The position numbers were made by a program, and so were the translations under genes. Below are positions 13,011 to 22,735 of a DNA stretch of 64,000 nucleotides, one piece after another; positions within the stretch are counted from its first letter, which is position 1; each line of letters begins with the position of its first letter. This DNA is from Akebia trifoliata (taxonomy: Eukaryota; Streptophyta; Magnoliopsida; Ranunculales; Lardizabalaceae): NCBI GenBank assembly GCA_017979445.1, contig CM030706.1, positions 6,365,595 to 6,429,594 on the forward strand, given 5' to 3'. Below the pieces are notes generated by a model. That model was given only the letters and a program-made list of their open reading frames with translations. It ran no database searches and had not been told where the DNA came from.

Positions 13011-13013
13011 GTC

Positions 13014-13315
13014 CAAGACCTCATGAGAATGTTAGCATTCTCTCCAAATTTTGATTTTTAAAAGTGTCATTGACATTTTTGTCTTTTAGTACAAAAAAGT
13101 AAAGGTATTTTGTTGCTTGTTGGATAGTATTTTTGTAAATATAGAGATTTTCAATGGTATTTTGGTTCTTGTGTAGTAAATGCCTTTTGAAGAATACCAT
13201 TGAGTTAGAATCAAAACGCCTTTACCTTTCGTACTACGAGAAAAAAAATGGTGAGGGTATTTTTGAAAATTCAAAGTTGTGGAGAATAATATCTCTATGA
13301 GGTCTTCGACGTTAA
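13014..13315. mobile_element. Foldback element
   Basis: Outer arms GACCTCATGAGAATG (left) and CTCTATGAGGTC (right) pair imperfectly. Inner arms TAGTACAAAAAAGTAAAGG near 13088 and CCTTTACCTTTCGTACTA near 13220 pair better. The whole unit could fold on itself. No target duplication was identified. Confidence 0.5.
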
Positions 13316-13767
13316 CATTCCCATCAAGTGAAACTAATGAAACTAATAAATGTGTTATCTCCGTCTAACCTTATTTGTTAAAGGTTGGTAAATCACAAAC
13401 CCGAAGAAAAATAGGCTTTACAAATAATTAAAAAAAAGAGTAAAGAATTCAAACTTTGTGAACCCATGAAATTGGTAACTTAGGTTTGACAAGTATTGCT
13501 TAAAATGCTGGTGCCAACTAACTTAGTTGATAAAGTCTTTGGGTAATGTCCTAGTTTAAATAACACAAACTCGATAAAAACAAGCCTACCAATAATAATA
13601 ATAATAGTAAAAAGTATTGCTTAAAAAGGTTGATTTAAATAAACATCAAAGATTGAGGTGAATCATTTTAGTTTTTCTATTTTATACAACTCTCATTTCA
13701 CAATTTGTCAATTGGGTTGAACTTGTCTTCAAACAAGTTGTCCAAGAGTAGCATCTGCCAACACCAC

Positions 13768-13778
13768 CTCTCTCTCGC

Positions 13779-13809
<31 letters not shown>

Positions 13810-13842
13810 GTCACACACACACACGCACACATACACACACAC
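13768..13842. repeat. (TC)n(CA)n compound microsatellite
   Basis: A TC tract of about 40 bp is followed directly by an imperfect CA tract of about 30 bp. A short frame across it is an artefact of the repeat. Confidence 0.9.
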
Positions 13843-13954
13843 AGTACTAAATTTTCATTTGCATTCTTGCCCTTTAATAAGTCCTAAGAAGGGTCATGTT
13901 TGGTAAAGAATAATGATAACCCAACTCCCTCTTGACATACTCTGCCTCTGTACT

Positions 13955-14066
13955 CTTGACACGGTATATGCATAGAATCATAGATTTTTTTCCTCAGGAT
14001 ACACAATGGCACATCCTCATAAATTTGTGCAGTTATATCCCAAGAGAAAAATCTATGATTCTATGG
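13955..14066. mobile_element. Foldback element with the ATCATAGAT/GGATACA core
   Basis: The left arm ATAGAATCATAGATTTTTTT pairs with AAAAATCTATGATTCTAT at the right. Inside, GGATACACAATGGCACAT faces TGTGCAGTTATATCC. The same core recurs with other termini at 17495-18275, 18447-18685, 18690-18865, 26690-26880, 44846-45020 and 55390-55580. Confidence 0.6.
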
Positions 14067-14076
14067 TTTGTGACGC

Positions 14077-14299
14077 TGTTTTTAATCTCGTTATAGATCA
14101 AGATAACTTGTCTGATATATCTTGGTATTGTTCACGAACGAGAAGGATAGACAAGTCAAACGTCTTGAATGAGATTTAAAATCATGATTCATTTTTCTCA
14201 TTGTTAAACGAGACACAAACATATTTAAAAACTTTTCTGAGACAACTCGATCTCGTTGGTGGACTACACGAGACGTGAAAAAGAGCTTTTAAAACCATA
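14077..14299. mobile_element. Foldback MITE of the TTTTAAATCTCG family
   Basis: It begins TGTTTTTAATCTCGTT and ends AGCTTTTAAAACCATA. The interior contains the CTCGTT...AACGAGA type inverted stretches typical of the copies at 46988-47691, 52860-53095 and 60372-60609. The flanks TTTGTGACGC (14067-14076) and TTCGTGACAC (14300-14309) match at 8 of 10 positions, differing only by transitions. That is consistent with an old 9- to 10-bp target duplication. Confidence 0.55.
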
Positions 14300-14575
14300 T
14301 TCGTGACACACAAATTGCCCTCTCGTGACTAACATAGATATATACAGGATCGGTTTATGAGGCTGGATATGTTGGGACTTGGAATTCGTTTTAAAATCAA
14401 ATCAGAAAGGTTGACAGGACAGGACTCAGCGTGGGATTCTTACTTGCCATATTTATGTCTTTATTTGTATTTTGAGGTATCTCTTTCTGAGGTTTTCTGT
14501 CATATTTATTATTTGGACTTTTCTAGCGTTCAACGAACACTGAGATGTGAATTCACGTGAAGAGTTCCCTCTAAC

Positions 14576-15043
14576 CAGGGCTGCCAATCATCCCAAATAT
14601 ACCCAATGTCTGATTGATGGTCAAATCGGTTCGATAAAAAAAAATTGAAAAATTGGATTTTTGAATCGGATTTGGATTGAAATCTTAGATTTAAAATAAT
14701 TTGGGATTGGATTTATCCCAATTTGATCCAAAAAAATCTGATATGAATATATTTCAATAATTTCATATAAATACATATAGATAAAATGTTTTAGTCTTTT
14801 TAATTTTCCTCCATATTTGTAGTAGATTTTTTAAAATTTTATAATTTTTAAACATTGATAATTTGAAAATAAGGAATGTGTTCGGATAAGATCGGTTTCG
14901 GATTAAGGATGAAATGAAATGGATCAGATTCAATTCACATATTTATTAATCCATTCGGGTCAGATTGGGTACATCTTTAAAAAAATTTGGATTGGATCGG
15001 AGTGACATTGATCCGGCACCGAACCGATTTGTTGCCAGTCCTA
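14576..15043. mobile_element. hAT-type MITE with 8-bp target duplication
   Basis: The element starts CAGGGCTGCCAATC and its other end reads, in reverse complement, TAGGACTGGCAACA. CAGGG/YAGGG ends are the usual hAT signature. It is flanked by a perfect CCTCTAAC at 14568-14575 and 15044-15051, the 8-bp duplication expected of hAT. The interior is AT-rich and noncoding, with imperfect GATTGGAT/ATCCAATC-like inverted stretches. Confidence 0.8.
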
Positions 15044-15051
15044 CCTCTAAC

Positions 15052-15615
15052 GAATATTCTCCCATCTCAACCTTCCATGGACATGGACACTAATGTTTCT
15101 ATTTATAGTTATGGAGTGTGATCTTATTTCCTTCTCTTCCACCCTGATTAAATTTAGGAAAAATTACTTAAAGGACCTTGGTGGTGGGATTTATTTCTAA
15201 ATAGTCCTAAGTCTTCGATGGTAACTTGATAGAACATTTAAGTGTTGCTTGGTAAATTGAAAAAATAAGTGTTGAATATCATTAAGTGCTAAAAAAGTTG
15301 TTTGTTTAGATGCAAAATCATGTTTGTTACACATTGCCACATTGCTAAAATTGGTAAATTATCTTTTTTACCCTTACAATCATATTATACATTATTTGCA
15401 TGTTTAAAATACCCATTGCTTATCAAACACAATAAAATATATTATTTCTTATAAATAATACTTAAATTTTCAATTTATAAACAATAATTTTTATTTGTAA
15501 AAGCCCATAAATTTCAAATTAAAAATAATGATATTATACAAGTCACCAGAATTTGAAATCAACATTGAAAAAACTTAATTTGGGATGAATAATTTTCGAT
15601 GGAAATGAAGGATGA
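15052..15615. other. Intergenic, nothing recognised
   Basis: AT-rich sequence with no gene or clear repeat. Confidence 0.5.
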
Positions 15616-15621
15616 GTAATT

Positions 15622-16004
15622 ATAAAAGCACCCCACGAATTAATAAGGGCAACCCACACCACAGCCAATTGTTTTTTCTTATATGGGTTAAAGTTTTGGA
15701 ATGAGAATTTTTTTGGTGAAGATGATCTATATGGTTTAGAGATCATTTTCTCCTAAAATCAGCCCATTCCGAAACTTATAACCATGTCACAAATGATTTT
15801 TAAAAAAAATAGACGATTTATGATTCTTGAACTTGTTTTGATGGGGTTAGAAGTTTCAGGATGTGTTGATTTTTGATGAGGATTATCTCTACAATGAGGA
15901 GATCATCCTTACAAAAAATCAACTTATTCTAAAACTTTTAACCCATATAAGACAAAACAATTTGGTCATGGTGTGGGTTTATTAATTTGTGGGGTGCTTA
16001 TATA
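15622..16004. mobile_element. Hairpin-core MITE, type D termini
   Basis: Termini AAGCACCCCACGAATTAATA (left) and TATTAATTTGTGGGGTGCTT (right) are inverted repeats that continue inward through ACCCACACCA. Inside are two degenerate hairpins with the shared core (near 15690-15780 and 15845-15940; arms with GGTTAGAAGTTTCAGGATG and GAGGAGATCATCCTTAC). The target duplication is not clear. It is a diverged, older copy than the type A and B elements. Confidence 0.65.
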
Positions 16005-16227
16005 CTTATCCATGGGATATAAGAGGTAATATCCTTTTAAATATAAGGGCATACTGGTTTGTGCCGAAAAAAGGGAAGTGCTTACCGTTCCAACACTTAT
16101 TTTCAACAATAAGTGTCGAAAATATGGAGTAAACAAATGCGCTATTTTGATAAAAATTGCTGAATTTTTTTCCAACAATAAGCGCTGCAAACAAACACTA
16201 CCTAGTAAATTTTTTATTTCTTAACGG

Positions 16228-16400
16228 TCCCTCATTATTGGTGAACTCACCGCTTTTTTATTTATTATCAAATTCATCACTTTGTATTTATTGTTGAATT
16301 CAACGCCTTTTTATTTATTGTCAAACTCACTATTTATTGTTGTCGAACTCACCGCTTTTATTGATTGTTTAACTCAAAGCTTTATTTTTATTGTCGAGTT
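16228..16400. repeat. Degenerate tandem repeat of about 35 to 40 bp
   Basis: About five imperfect units of the form TTTATTTATTGTCGAACTCA followed by CCGCTTT. The units vary in length and sequence, as in an old minisatellite. Confidence 0.7.
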
Positions 16401-17490
16401 CACCACTGGTAAAACCCACCCATTTTCGATTTTCAAGTTTTTCGACTAAAATACATAGAAAAATCTATTAAAATTTTTAGATAATGACTTATTTAGATAA
16501 TTTCAACCCAAAAGAATCATTTTTGATCAATTTTCATATGAAATTTAAGAAAAATGTGAAAAAACTGTAGTGGTTTTTAATAGACATGTTTTAAATGTTT
16601 GAAACCCTCCATTGAAAATTACTTTTTCTTAAATCCTTTCCAACGGAATGGAGTCTCCAAAACTCGATTGAGAAGTCAAAAATCTAATTTTTTTGGATGA
16701 AAATGAAGAATTCAAACGATTAAGGCATTAATTGTGAGAAATGTGGGAAATAAGGTCCAAGGATTGTTAAGAAAGGAAAAATTTACTAAATGAACTATTA
16801 AGAGACCGTACAAAACTTATGAAGTATTTAGAAAAAAGTTTCTCTGCCATGCTCCTTTAAGTATTTTTCCCTAAAATTTATATAATTGCACTTTTGGGGA
16901 GGATATTTTGGTCTTTTAAATTAGGGGTCTCGGTTCTACATAATATACATAACTGAAAACTAAATAAAAAAATGATTCCGGATCTTATTGGTTTAGATTT
17001 TGAATATGAAACCCTTAGAACAAGAATCGACTCTATAAATCAATGTTTTAAAAATCGGATTGGATTGGTCATTTGGATCGGAATGGAAAAAAATCATTTA
17101 AAACAAAATATCAATTGATTCATCTGGTTCATTAGGTTTGGGTTTGTGAAGGCACCTATCTAAATTTCCAGGTAATTTTATACATACCACTCCACATTTA
17201 AAAAAAATATCAAATTGACCATTGATTATATGTCATGGTTTGTGGTGTGGCAAGAGGATTTCATCCCTTCACTCATGAGAGATTTTGCTCACAGATTTCA
17301 TAGGCTTTCCACTGCTTGACACTTAAAGCCTAATTAGGGTAGTTTTGTAAATTATGGATGCCATTCAATACATGCGGGCTCATGTGATTTATCGATCTGG
17401 ATCTTGTGAGGAAAACGTCAACGTAAAAAATAAAGAGTGCTGATTTTCTAACTCAATATAACAGAATAACTCAAAAACTCACTGACGTGG
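16401..17490. other. Intergenic, nothing recognised
   Basis: AT-rich sequence without coding sequence. No well-bounded element was found. Confidence 0.45.
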
Positions 17491-17494
17491 CATG

Positions 17495-18275
17495 TGCAAG
17501 AATTGTAATTTTTCCCTTAGGATACACAATTAGAGGTATCAATGGGTACCCATTTAACTGAAACCGAATAGGAACGGGAACCATAACCCCTGTTCTGGAT
17601 CCCTTTTTATTGAAACTGATTAGAGACGGATCTAAAATGGAACCAAACCGATAGAAACCGGAACCGTTAGGTTCCAAAATAAATGGAATCAGAACCGAAC
17701 CGCTGGTACCCGTAACCGATTTATTTTGTCATTTATTTCCATACTATAGAAGATTTAAGGTATTTTTATATTTCAAAATAAATGCATGTCATATACAATT
17801 CTTCAATTTTTCGTATAAATTATCAATTGAAGCTTAAAATGAGTTATTCTTTTAAAAATTTATTACTTTTAACAAAGAAAAAAATTTTACTTTTGAAAAA
17901 AATCATTAATTTGTATCTTTAGTATAACAAATTATAACTAAGTTAATAATTTTTGTTGATAATATGTTAATTTTTTGAAAAGAAATTTTTTGTTATAATG
18001 ATTTAAGATATTTTTTTCTCATTTGATAATATGTTCATTCGATTCTTGAAAATCGGAACCAATGGGTAATAGGGATTTTGGCGGTTTTGATTCCGATTCC
18101 ATTTTTTTTGAAACTGGACCCCGAACCAAACAAATATTAATGGTTATGATTCTGAGTTCCTTAGGAACTGACCCGGAACCGACCCATTGACACCCCTACA
18201 CACAACTGCACATCCCCATAAATATGTCCAGTTGTGTATCCTAAAGGAAAAATCTACGGTTCTTGCAAATGTCAT
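17495..18275. mobile_element. Foldback element interrupted by a hAT insertion
   Basis: The outer left arm GCAAGAATTGTAATTTTTCC with TTAGGATACACAA pairs with the outer right arm TTGTGTATCCTAAAGG with AAAAATCTACGGTTCTTGC. The two halves of the loop are separated by the element at 17531-18198. Removing that insertion would restore a hairpin like the one at 13955-14066. Confidence 0.65.
17531..18198. mobile_element. hAT-type element nested in a foldback element
   Basis: It begins TAGAGGTATCAATGGGTACC and ends GACCCATTGACACCCCTA, whose complement is TAGGGGTGTCAATGGGTC. The flanks TACACAAT (17523-17530) and CACACAAC (18199-18206) agree at 6 of 8 bases with transitions at both ends, consistent with an aged 8-bp hAT duplication. 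The ends carry GGAACCG-type inverted stretches and the centre is AT-rich. No coding sequence is visible. Confidence 0.65.
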
Positions 18276-18409
18276 ATTAATGAGTTTTTGGGTTATTTTG
18301 TCAGGGTTTAGTTAGAAAATCATTACACAATAATAATAAAAATTCTTCACCTAGGTGCATACAATATGGATGAATTTCAAAATTACTGAATCCAAACTTG
18401 GAACTAAGG

Positions 18410-18437
18410 GTTTTTTTTTTTTTTTGGGGGGGGGGGA
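18410..18437. repeat. Homopolymer T then G run
   Basis: A run of T is followed by a run of G, immediately before the foldback element at 18447. Confidence 0.9.
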
Positions 18438-18446
18438 GGAGAGTTT

Positions 18447-18685
18447 TTTAAAGAGTTGTGATAATATGACACCCATTAGGTGGCATACTCAATTGACTCC
18501 TTGATGTGACAAGTTCGAGAATCGTAGATATGTATGTCTCAGGATATATGATTCCTTTGGGATACATTTTTATGGGAAAATGCAGTTGTGTATCCCGAGA
18601 CGTATAGATCTATGATTCCAAACTTGTCACATCAGGGAGTCGATTGAATATGCCACATGGAAGTGTCATATTATTAAGAATCTTT
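18447..18685. mobile_element. Foldback element, GTGATAATATGACACC termini
   Basis: The left arm GAGTTGTGATAATATGACAC with CTTGATGTGACAAG pairs with CTTGTCACATCAGGGAG and GTGTCATATTATTAAG on the right. The interior carries the ATCATAGAT/GGATACA core. Confidence 0.6.
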
Positions 18686-18689
18686 TCTA

Positions 18690-18865
18690 AAGAGTCGTGA
18701 TAATATGACACCCTCTTCTAACAATCGCCCCCATCATAGAATCATAGATCATTTGCCTTGGGATGCATTGAGTCATAAATCTTTTTCTTGGGTATCCCAA
18801 AGCATTTGATCTATGATTATAAAGTTGCGCTGGGGTGACACAAAATTTATTGTGATTCTTTCAAT
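18690..18865. mobile_element. Second adjacent foldback element of the same family
   Basis: It starts GAGTCGTGATAATATGACAC directly after the preceding copy and ends near GGTGACACAAAATTTATTG. The core ATAGAATCATAGATCATTTG faces ATTTGATCTATGATTATA. The two copies lie head to tail with almost no spacer. Confidence 0.55.
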
Positions 18866-18867
18866 TC

Positions 18868-18985
18868 TGACGTGGACATGCACACATAATCGTAGATGAT
18901 TTTTACTCGTATAACAAGGAAACACATCTATGGTTATGTGCACATCACACGTTAGATGTGTGAGAATCGCAGTAAATACTTTTTG
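18868..18985. mobile_element. Short hairpin related to the ATCATAGAT core
   Basis: CACATAATCGTAGATGATTT pairs with ACACATCTATGGTTATGTG across a short loop. No boundaries or target duplication were found. Confidence 0.4.
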
Positions 18986-19504
18986 TCATTTCAACAATTT
19001 CCATGGTTATATGATGGGATGTAGCACTACATTGAAATTGGAAAATTCGATAGAAAAAATTGACGGGTCAAGACTCACGAATTTTAAAAATTAAATTTTG
19101 ATGGTCTAAGATCGTCGAAATTCTTAATGTTCCCAGATATGATGGCTTAGAGCTATTGAATTTCTCCCATCTTTCATTAATTTGACAGTTTCGAATCTTA
19201 AAAAAAAAAAAATTTGATAATGAAAAATTCGACCTCTTAGTCCCTCGAATTTTATGAAATTTAACAGCCCCGAGACCCTTAAATTTGCACCTTTTCCACA
19301 TTGGGCAGGGGGTGTTTGTGAGTGGGGAGCGGCATATTATTTAAATCATTAGGAGGCGTAGGTGTGGTATCTTCCATAAAAAGACCAAAAAAATTTAGCC
19401 ACCCAACTACATTTAGTACGACTGACTTGACGCAAGAAGCTCGCACCATATTTCCCATTCGATGATTACGACGTGGTTGCAACCACGTCCATGGGGGAGG
19501 CGGG

Positions 19505-19515
19505 GATATATACTT
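19505..19515 (+). promoter_or_regulatory. Candidate TATA box of the PDLP-like gene
   Basis: GATATATACTT lies about 55 bp before the chosen ATG at 19567, a reasonable place for a plant TATA box with a short leader. It rests on position and sequence only. Confidence 0.4.
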
Positions 19516-19566
19516 GAATTAAACAAAACAATAAGTAACAACCACTTTTCTTCGCAAAAGTTACCA

Positions 19567-20538
19567 ATGGCTTCAATCATTCTCTCCCTTCAACCTCTCC
19601 TGCTTTTTCTCTTCTTCTACATCTACTCCATCACAGCATCCCTGCTCTCTCCTTCTCTACTAACTCACAATTGCACCCCACCACCACCACCATCAACACC
19701 ACCACTCCAATCTATCAAAATCCTCCTCGATAATTATCTAACCGTCAAAGCCAGCGGAACCCATTTTGCAACCTTAATTATTGGTCAAGAACCGGACCGC
19801 ATCAACGTCCTTGTGCAGTGTCGGCTCGATCTCTCCCTAACCCAATGCACCATTTGTGTCCAAATTGCTGAACACACAATCTTGACTCTTTGTCCCAACT
19901 CTGAGGCTGTATCGGCTTGGTTTGACGGTTGTTACATCCATTACTACAATCATCACAAATTCTCTCACGCAATTCAAGTACCCGAGTCAGTCCAATCAAA
20001 CAGAAGCCATGTCGTGGACCGGGTCCAATTCGACTTGGCTCTTAACACTTTACTTTTACGTCTTCAAGCAGATGTGAGTTTGGCCTCGCATCGGGGATTT
20101 TCTCATGGGGAGATTGTCTATGGAAACAATAGTAGTAGAATTTACGGTGTTGCTGAGTGTCTTCGATCGGTGTCACTGAAGGATTGTGAGGTTTGTGTAG
20201 GGGAGGGTATAATGAGGCTTCATGAGTGTTGTGGTGGTAAAGAGGGAGGAAGGGTGGTGGTTGATGCTGGGAATTGCATGGTTAGATTTGAAAGTTACAG
20301 TTTTTTCTCATGGAGAGTAGATTCCAATAGTGGGTTAGATATGGTGGTTAGTTATGATGAAGATGAGAATGATGGATGTGTGGGTCTTAAGGAGAAAGTA
20401 GGCTGGGCTTTGGGTGTTGGATTTGCTATTTTAATAGGAGTGGTTTTTGGGGTTTGGTTATTGAGAAGGAAAGTTGTTAACACTGCTGAGGTGGGTATGA
20501 CTAATACATATGGTTCTGAAGAGGGTGTTATGAAGTAA
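19567..20538 (+). CDS. Plasmodesmata-located protein-like, two DUF26 domains
   Basis: A 323-residue single-exon frame. The frame is open further upstream, but ATG 19567 is chosen because it places a hydrophobic signal peptide (residues 1 to about 28, leucine and phenylalanine rich) at the start. Two DUF26/Gnk2 domains follow. The first has C85-x8-C94-x2-C97 with C109 and C122 in AWFDGCYIHY. The second has C198-x8-C207-x2-C210 with C221/C222 and C237. One transmembrane segment lies at about 280-300 and is followed by a basic, short cytosolic tail of about 23 residues; there is no kinase domain. This is the PDLP layout. PDLPs sit in the plasmodesmal membrane and affect cell-to-cell transport; this role is inferred from architecture. 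A proline run sits at about 38-46. It could instead be a cysteine-rich repeat secretory protein, but those lack the TM. No neighbours are related. Confidence 0.85.
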   Translation: MASIILSLQPLLLFLFFYIYSITASLLSPSLLTHNCTPPPPPSTPPLQSIKILLDNYLTVKASGTHFATLIIGQEPDRINVLVQCRLDLSLTQCTICVQIAEHTILTLCPNSEAVSAWFDGCYIHYYNHHKFSHAIQVPESVQSNRSHVVDRVQFDLALNTLLLRLQADVSLASHRGFSHGEIVYGNNSSRIYGVAECLRSVSLKDCEVCVGEGIMRLHECCGGKEGGRVVVDAGNCMVRFESYSFFSWRVDSNSGLDMVVSYDEDENDGCVGLKEKVGWALGVGFAILIGVVFGVWLLRRKVVNTAEVGMTNTYGSEEGVMK

Positions 20539-20767
20539 AAGGTAGTGTAATTGTGCAAGTATACATAAATAAAGTAAGAGCATGTTTGATTGCAGGGAAA
20601 ATATTTACCAGGCAAATGATGTACAAATAAATCCTTTTCTGCTGTTTGAGTACTTGTGGAAAATCACACGGAAAATCTCTTTGTATTCTATCATTTAAAT
20701 TGTGTGTATATGTTTTTCTATTTTTTCTATTTTTCTATCTTTTTTTTTTGGGAAGTCTAGCCATGCT

Positions 20768-21095
20768 AACTTAATAAGATTTCAAATCTTAGTAAGAGTT
20801 GTTGAACTATCCTTGTGGCATCGAAAAACATGATTCGATGCCTACAAGATGCAAAGACAAAATTTCATGAACTTTAAAAAGGTTATTTTTTACCATTAAA
20901 TTTAAATTTGAGAGTTCGATGGGAGTTTAATAGTTGTCCTTTTTCAAAATCTTGAATCAAGTCTAAAAAATTATTTTTTTGAATATAAGTTTTTTCATCA
21001 AATCTAGAGGGTTGTGGTGTTTGATTGCCATTTTAGTAATCATTTGAGCTCAATGGCCCTTAGTAAGATTTGCAATCTTACTTACTAAGAAAAGC
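20768..21095. mobile_element. TIR element with AGATTT...AATCTTA(C/G)T ends
   Basis: The left end ACTTAATAAGATTTCAAATC with TTAGTAAG faces CTTAGTAAGATTTGCAATC with TTACTTACTAAG on the right. The interior carries TTAAATTTGAGAG and GGTTGTGGTGTTTGATTG. A second copy lies at 24155-24505 and a right-end fragment at 21405-21500. Confidence 0.5.
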
Positions 21096-21404
21096 ATCTC
21101 TCTCTCATTAAAATAGAACGTGGTAAAAATGTCAAAAGGAATTTATTTATAATTTAAAATAATGATTAAAGTTTTTTTTTTTTTTGAAGATGACATAATA
21201 AAAAAGATATTTTTGTAGTTTGAAAACAAACAATTGTGGGTTACAATTTTATTGATTTTTGATCAAAATGATCTTAATTAATTAAGTTTAAATTTTAAAC
21301 GTAAAAGTGGGGGCATATATGAGCTCCACTTTTATTTTATTTTATTTTGCTCTCAAACACCGATAAATTTAAGTTTTTCACAACAAACTATTTTCTGTAG
21401 AGTT

Positions 21405-21500
21405 TGTTGTGCATGTTGTGTTTGATTGCCAATGTGATAGTTCATGTGGACCCAATGACACTTAGTAAGATTTGAAATCTTAATTAGTAAGGAAAATGTT
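21405..21500. mobile_element. Right-end fragment of the same TIR family
   Basis: GTGTTTGATTGCCAATGTGA leading to CTTAGTAAGATTTGAAATC matches the right part of the element at 20768-21095. The left part is absent. Confidence 0.45.
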
Positions 21501-21545
21501 TTTTTTCTTGGTTTTAATTTTACCTTAAATCTTACTAAATAAATA

Positions 21546-21569
21546 ATATATATATATATATATATATAT
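21546..21569. repeat. (TA)n tract at MITE insertion site
   Basis: A pure TA run that ends exactly at the first base of the next MITE. Confidence 0.85.
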
Positions 21570-21956
21570 GGGAGCGGTTCGGCAGCCCTAAAGTTTGCCA
21601 AGTTTGGTGCCAAACATTTTTTGTAAATCACTTTTGATGGGGTTAGAAGTTTTGGAATAGGCTGATTTTTTGTGAGGATGATCTCTACAGTGAAGAGATC
21701 ATCCTCACAAAACATCAGCTCATTTTGAAACTTCTAACCTTAGTTTACAAGTTGAAGAATCGTGGACCGTCCAATTTTTGTAAATCACTTTTGATGGGGT
21801 TAAAAGTTTTGGAATAGGCTGATTTTTTATGAGGATGATCTCCTCATCATAGAGATCATCCTCACAAAAAATCAGCTCATTCCAAAGCTTCTAACTCATA
21901 TTTTGAAAAATGTTTGGCACCAAACTTGGCAAACTTTAGGGCTTCTGAACCGTCCC
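21570..21956. mobile_element. Double-hairpin MITE, type A termini
   Basis: The ends are GGGAGCGGTTCGGCAGCCCT and, in reverse complement, GGGACGGTTCAGAAGCCCT; the inverted repeat continues through AAAGTTTGCCAAGTTTGG. Inside are two hairpins at about 21641-21739 and 21798-21896. Each is preceded by TTTTTGTAAATCACTTTTGA, so the interior looks like a head-to-tail duplication. A spacer between them includes AATCGTGGACCGTCCA. The flanks are TA repeats. A second copy of this type is at 62351-62726. Confidence 0.8.
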
Positions 21957-21967
21957 ATATATATATA

Positions 21968-22346
21968 GGGAAATGTTCAGCACCCTAAGTTTTACCACAC
22001 ACTTTAACAAACGTTTTTTGTCCTACATGGGTTAGAAGTTTTGGAATGAGCTGATTTTTGGTGAGGATGATCTCTATGATTAGAAGATCATCCTCCCCAA
22101 AAATCAGCCCATTCTGAAATGTTTAGCCCCATGTTTACACGTTGAAAAATCGTGGACCGTCCATTTTTTGTAAATCAATTTTGATGGGGTTAGAAGTTTT
22201 GGAACGAGCTGATTTTTGGTGAGGAAGATCTCCTCACCATAGAGATCATCCTCACCAAAAATCAGCTCATTCCGAAACTTCTAACCCATGTAAGACAAAA
22301 CGCGTTTGTTAAAGTGTGTGGTAAAACTTAGGGTGCCGAACGGGAC

Positions 22347-22348
<2 letters not shown>
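21968..22348. mobile_element. Double-hairpin MITE, type B termini
   Basis: It starts GGGAAATGTTCAGCACCCTA and ends TAGGGTGCCGAACGGGACCC. The terminal inverted repeat continues through AGTTTTACCACACACTTTAA. It contains two hairpins with the same core and the same GTGGACCGTCC spacer as the type A element 11 bp to its left. The flanking 9 bp on both sides read ATATATATA, which fits a 9-bp target duplication but is not decisive inside a TA run. Its near-identical sister is at 45629-46009. Confidence 0.8.

Positions 22349-22378
<30 letters not shown>
22349..22378. repeat. (TA)n tract
   Basis: A TA run directly after the type B MITE, probably one microsatellite split by insertion with that at 21546-21569 and 21957-21967. 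Confidence 0.85.
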
Positions 22379-22382
<4 letters not shown>

Positions 22383-22650
22383 GACATGTCAAAGCATCAT
22401 CACTACATCTTACGAGTGAAGTAGGGTTTGGTATTTTAACTTGGAATAATAAAGAGTCTCTTGGACTGTTTTTTATTTATTTTAAAGTTCGGCTCTTAAT
22501 AATCAAGAGCATCTTTCCTTTAAAGAGCCTGTTAGAGTTGCTCTAAGCAGGTCCAACAATCAATTAAAATCCTAATTTAATGCTATCTAAACCTTCAAGA
22601 ATGTTATAATGCATCTTTTTTTAGCTTATCATGTTATAATGCATGATGTT

Positions 22651-22735
22651 ATTGTGGGTATCCCCACCCACTGGGTGAGACTAGTCCTATGGTCACATGC
22701 ACCGGTCCTTGAGAAGTCCTACATGCAACTGATTG
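22651..22735 (-). repeat. Dispersed repeat, reverse copy
   Basis: GTGGGTATCCCCACCCACTG and AAGTCCTACATGCAACTG match, on the opposite strand, the block at 5321-5400. Confidence 0.4.

Noticed and set aside
21546..22378. CRISPR-like or tandem array reading of the repeated hairpin arms
   Set aside because: The repeats are inverted pairs inside two bounded elements, without regular spacers; this is eukaryotic DNA.
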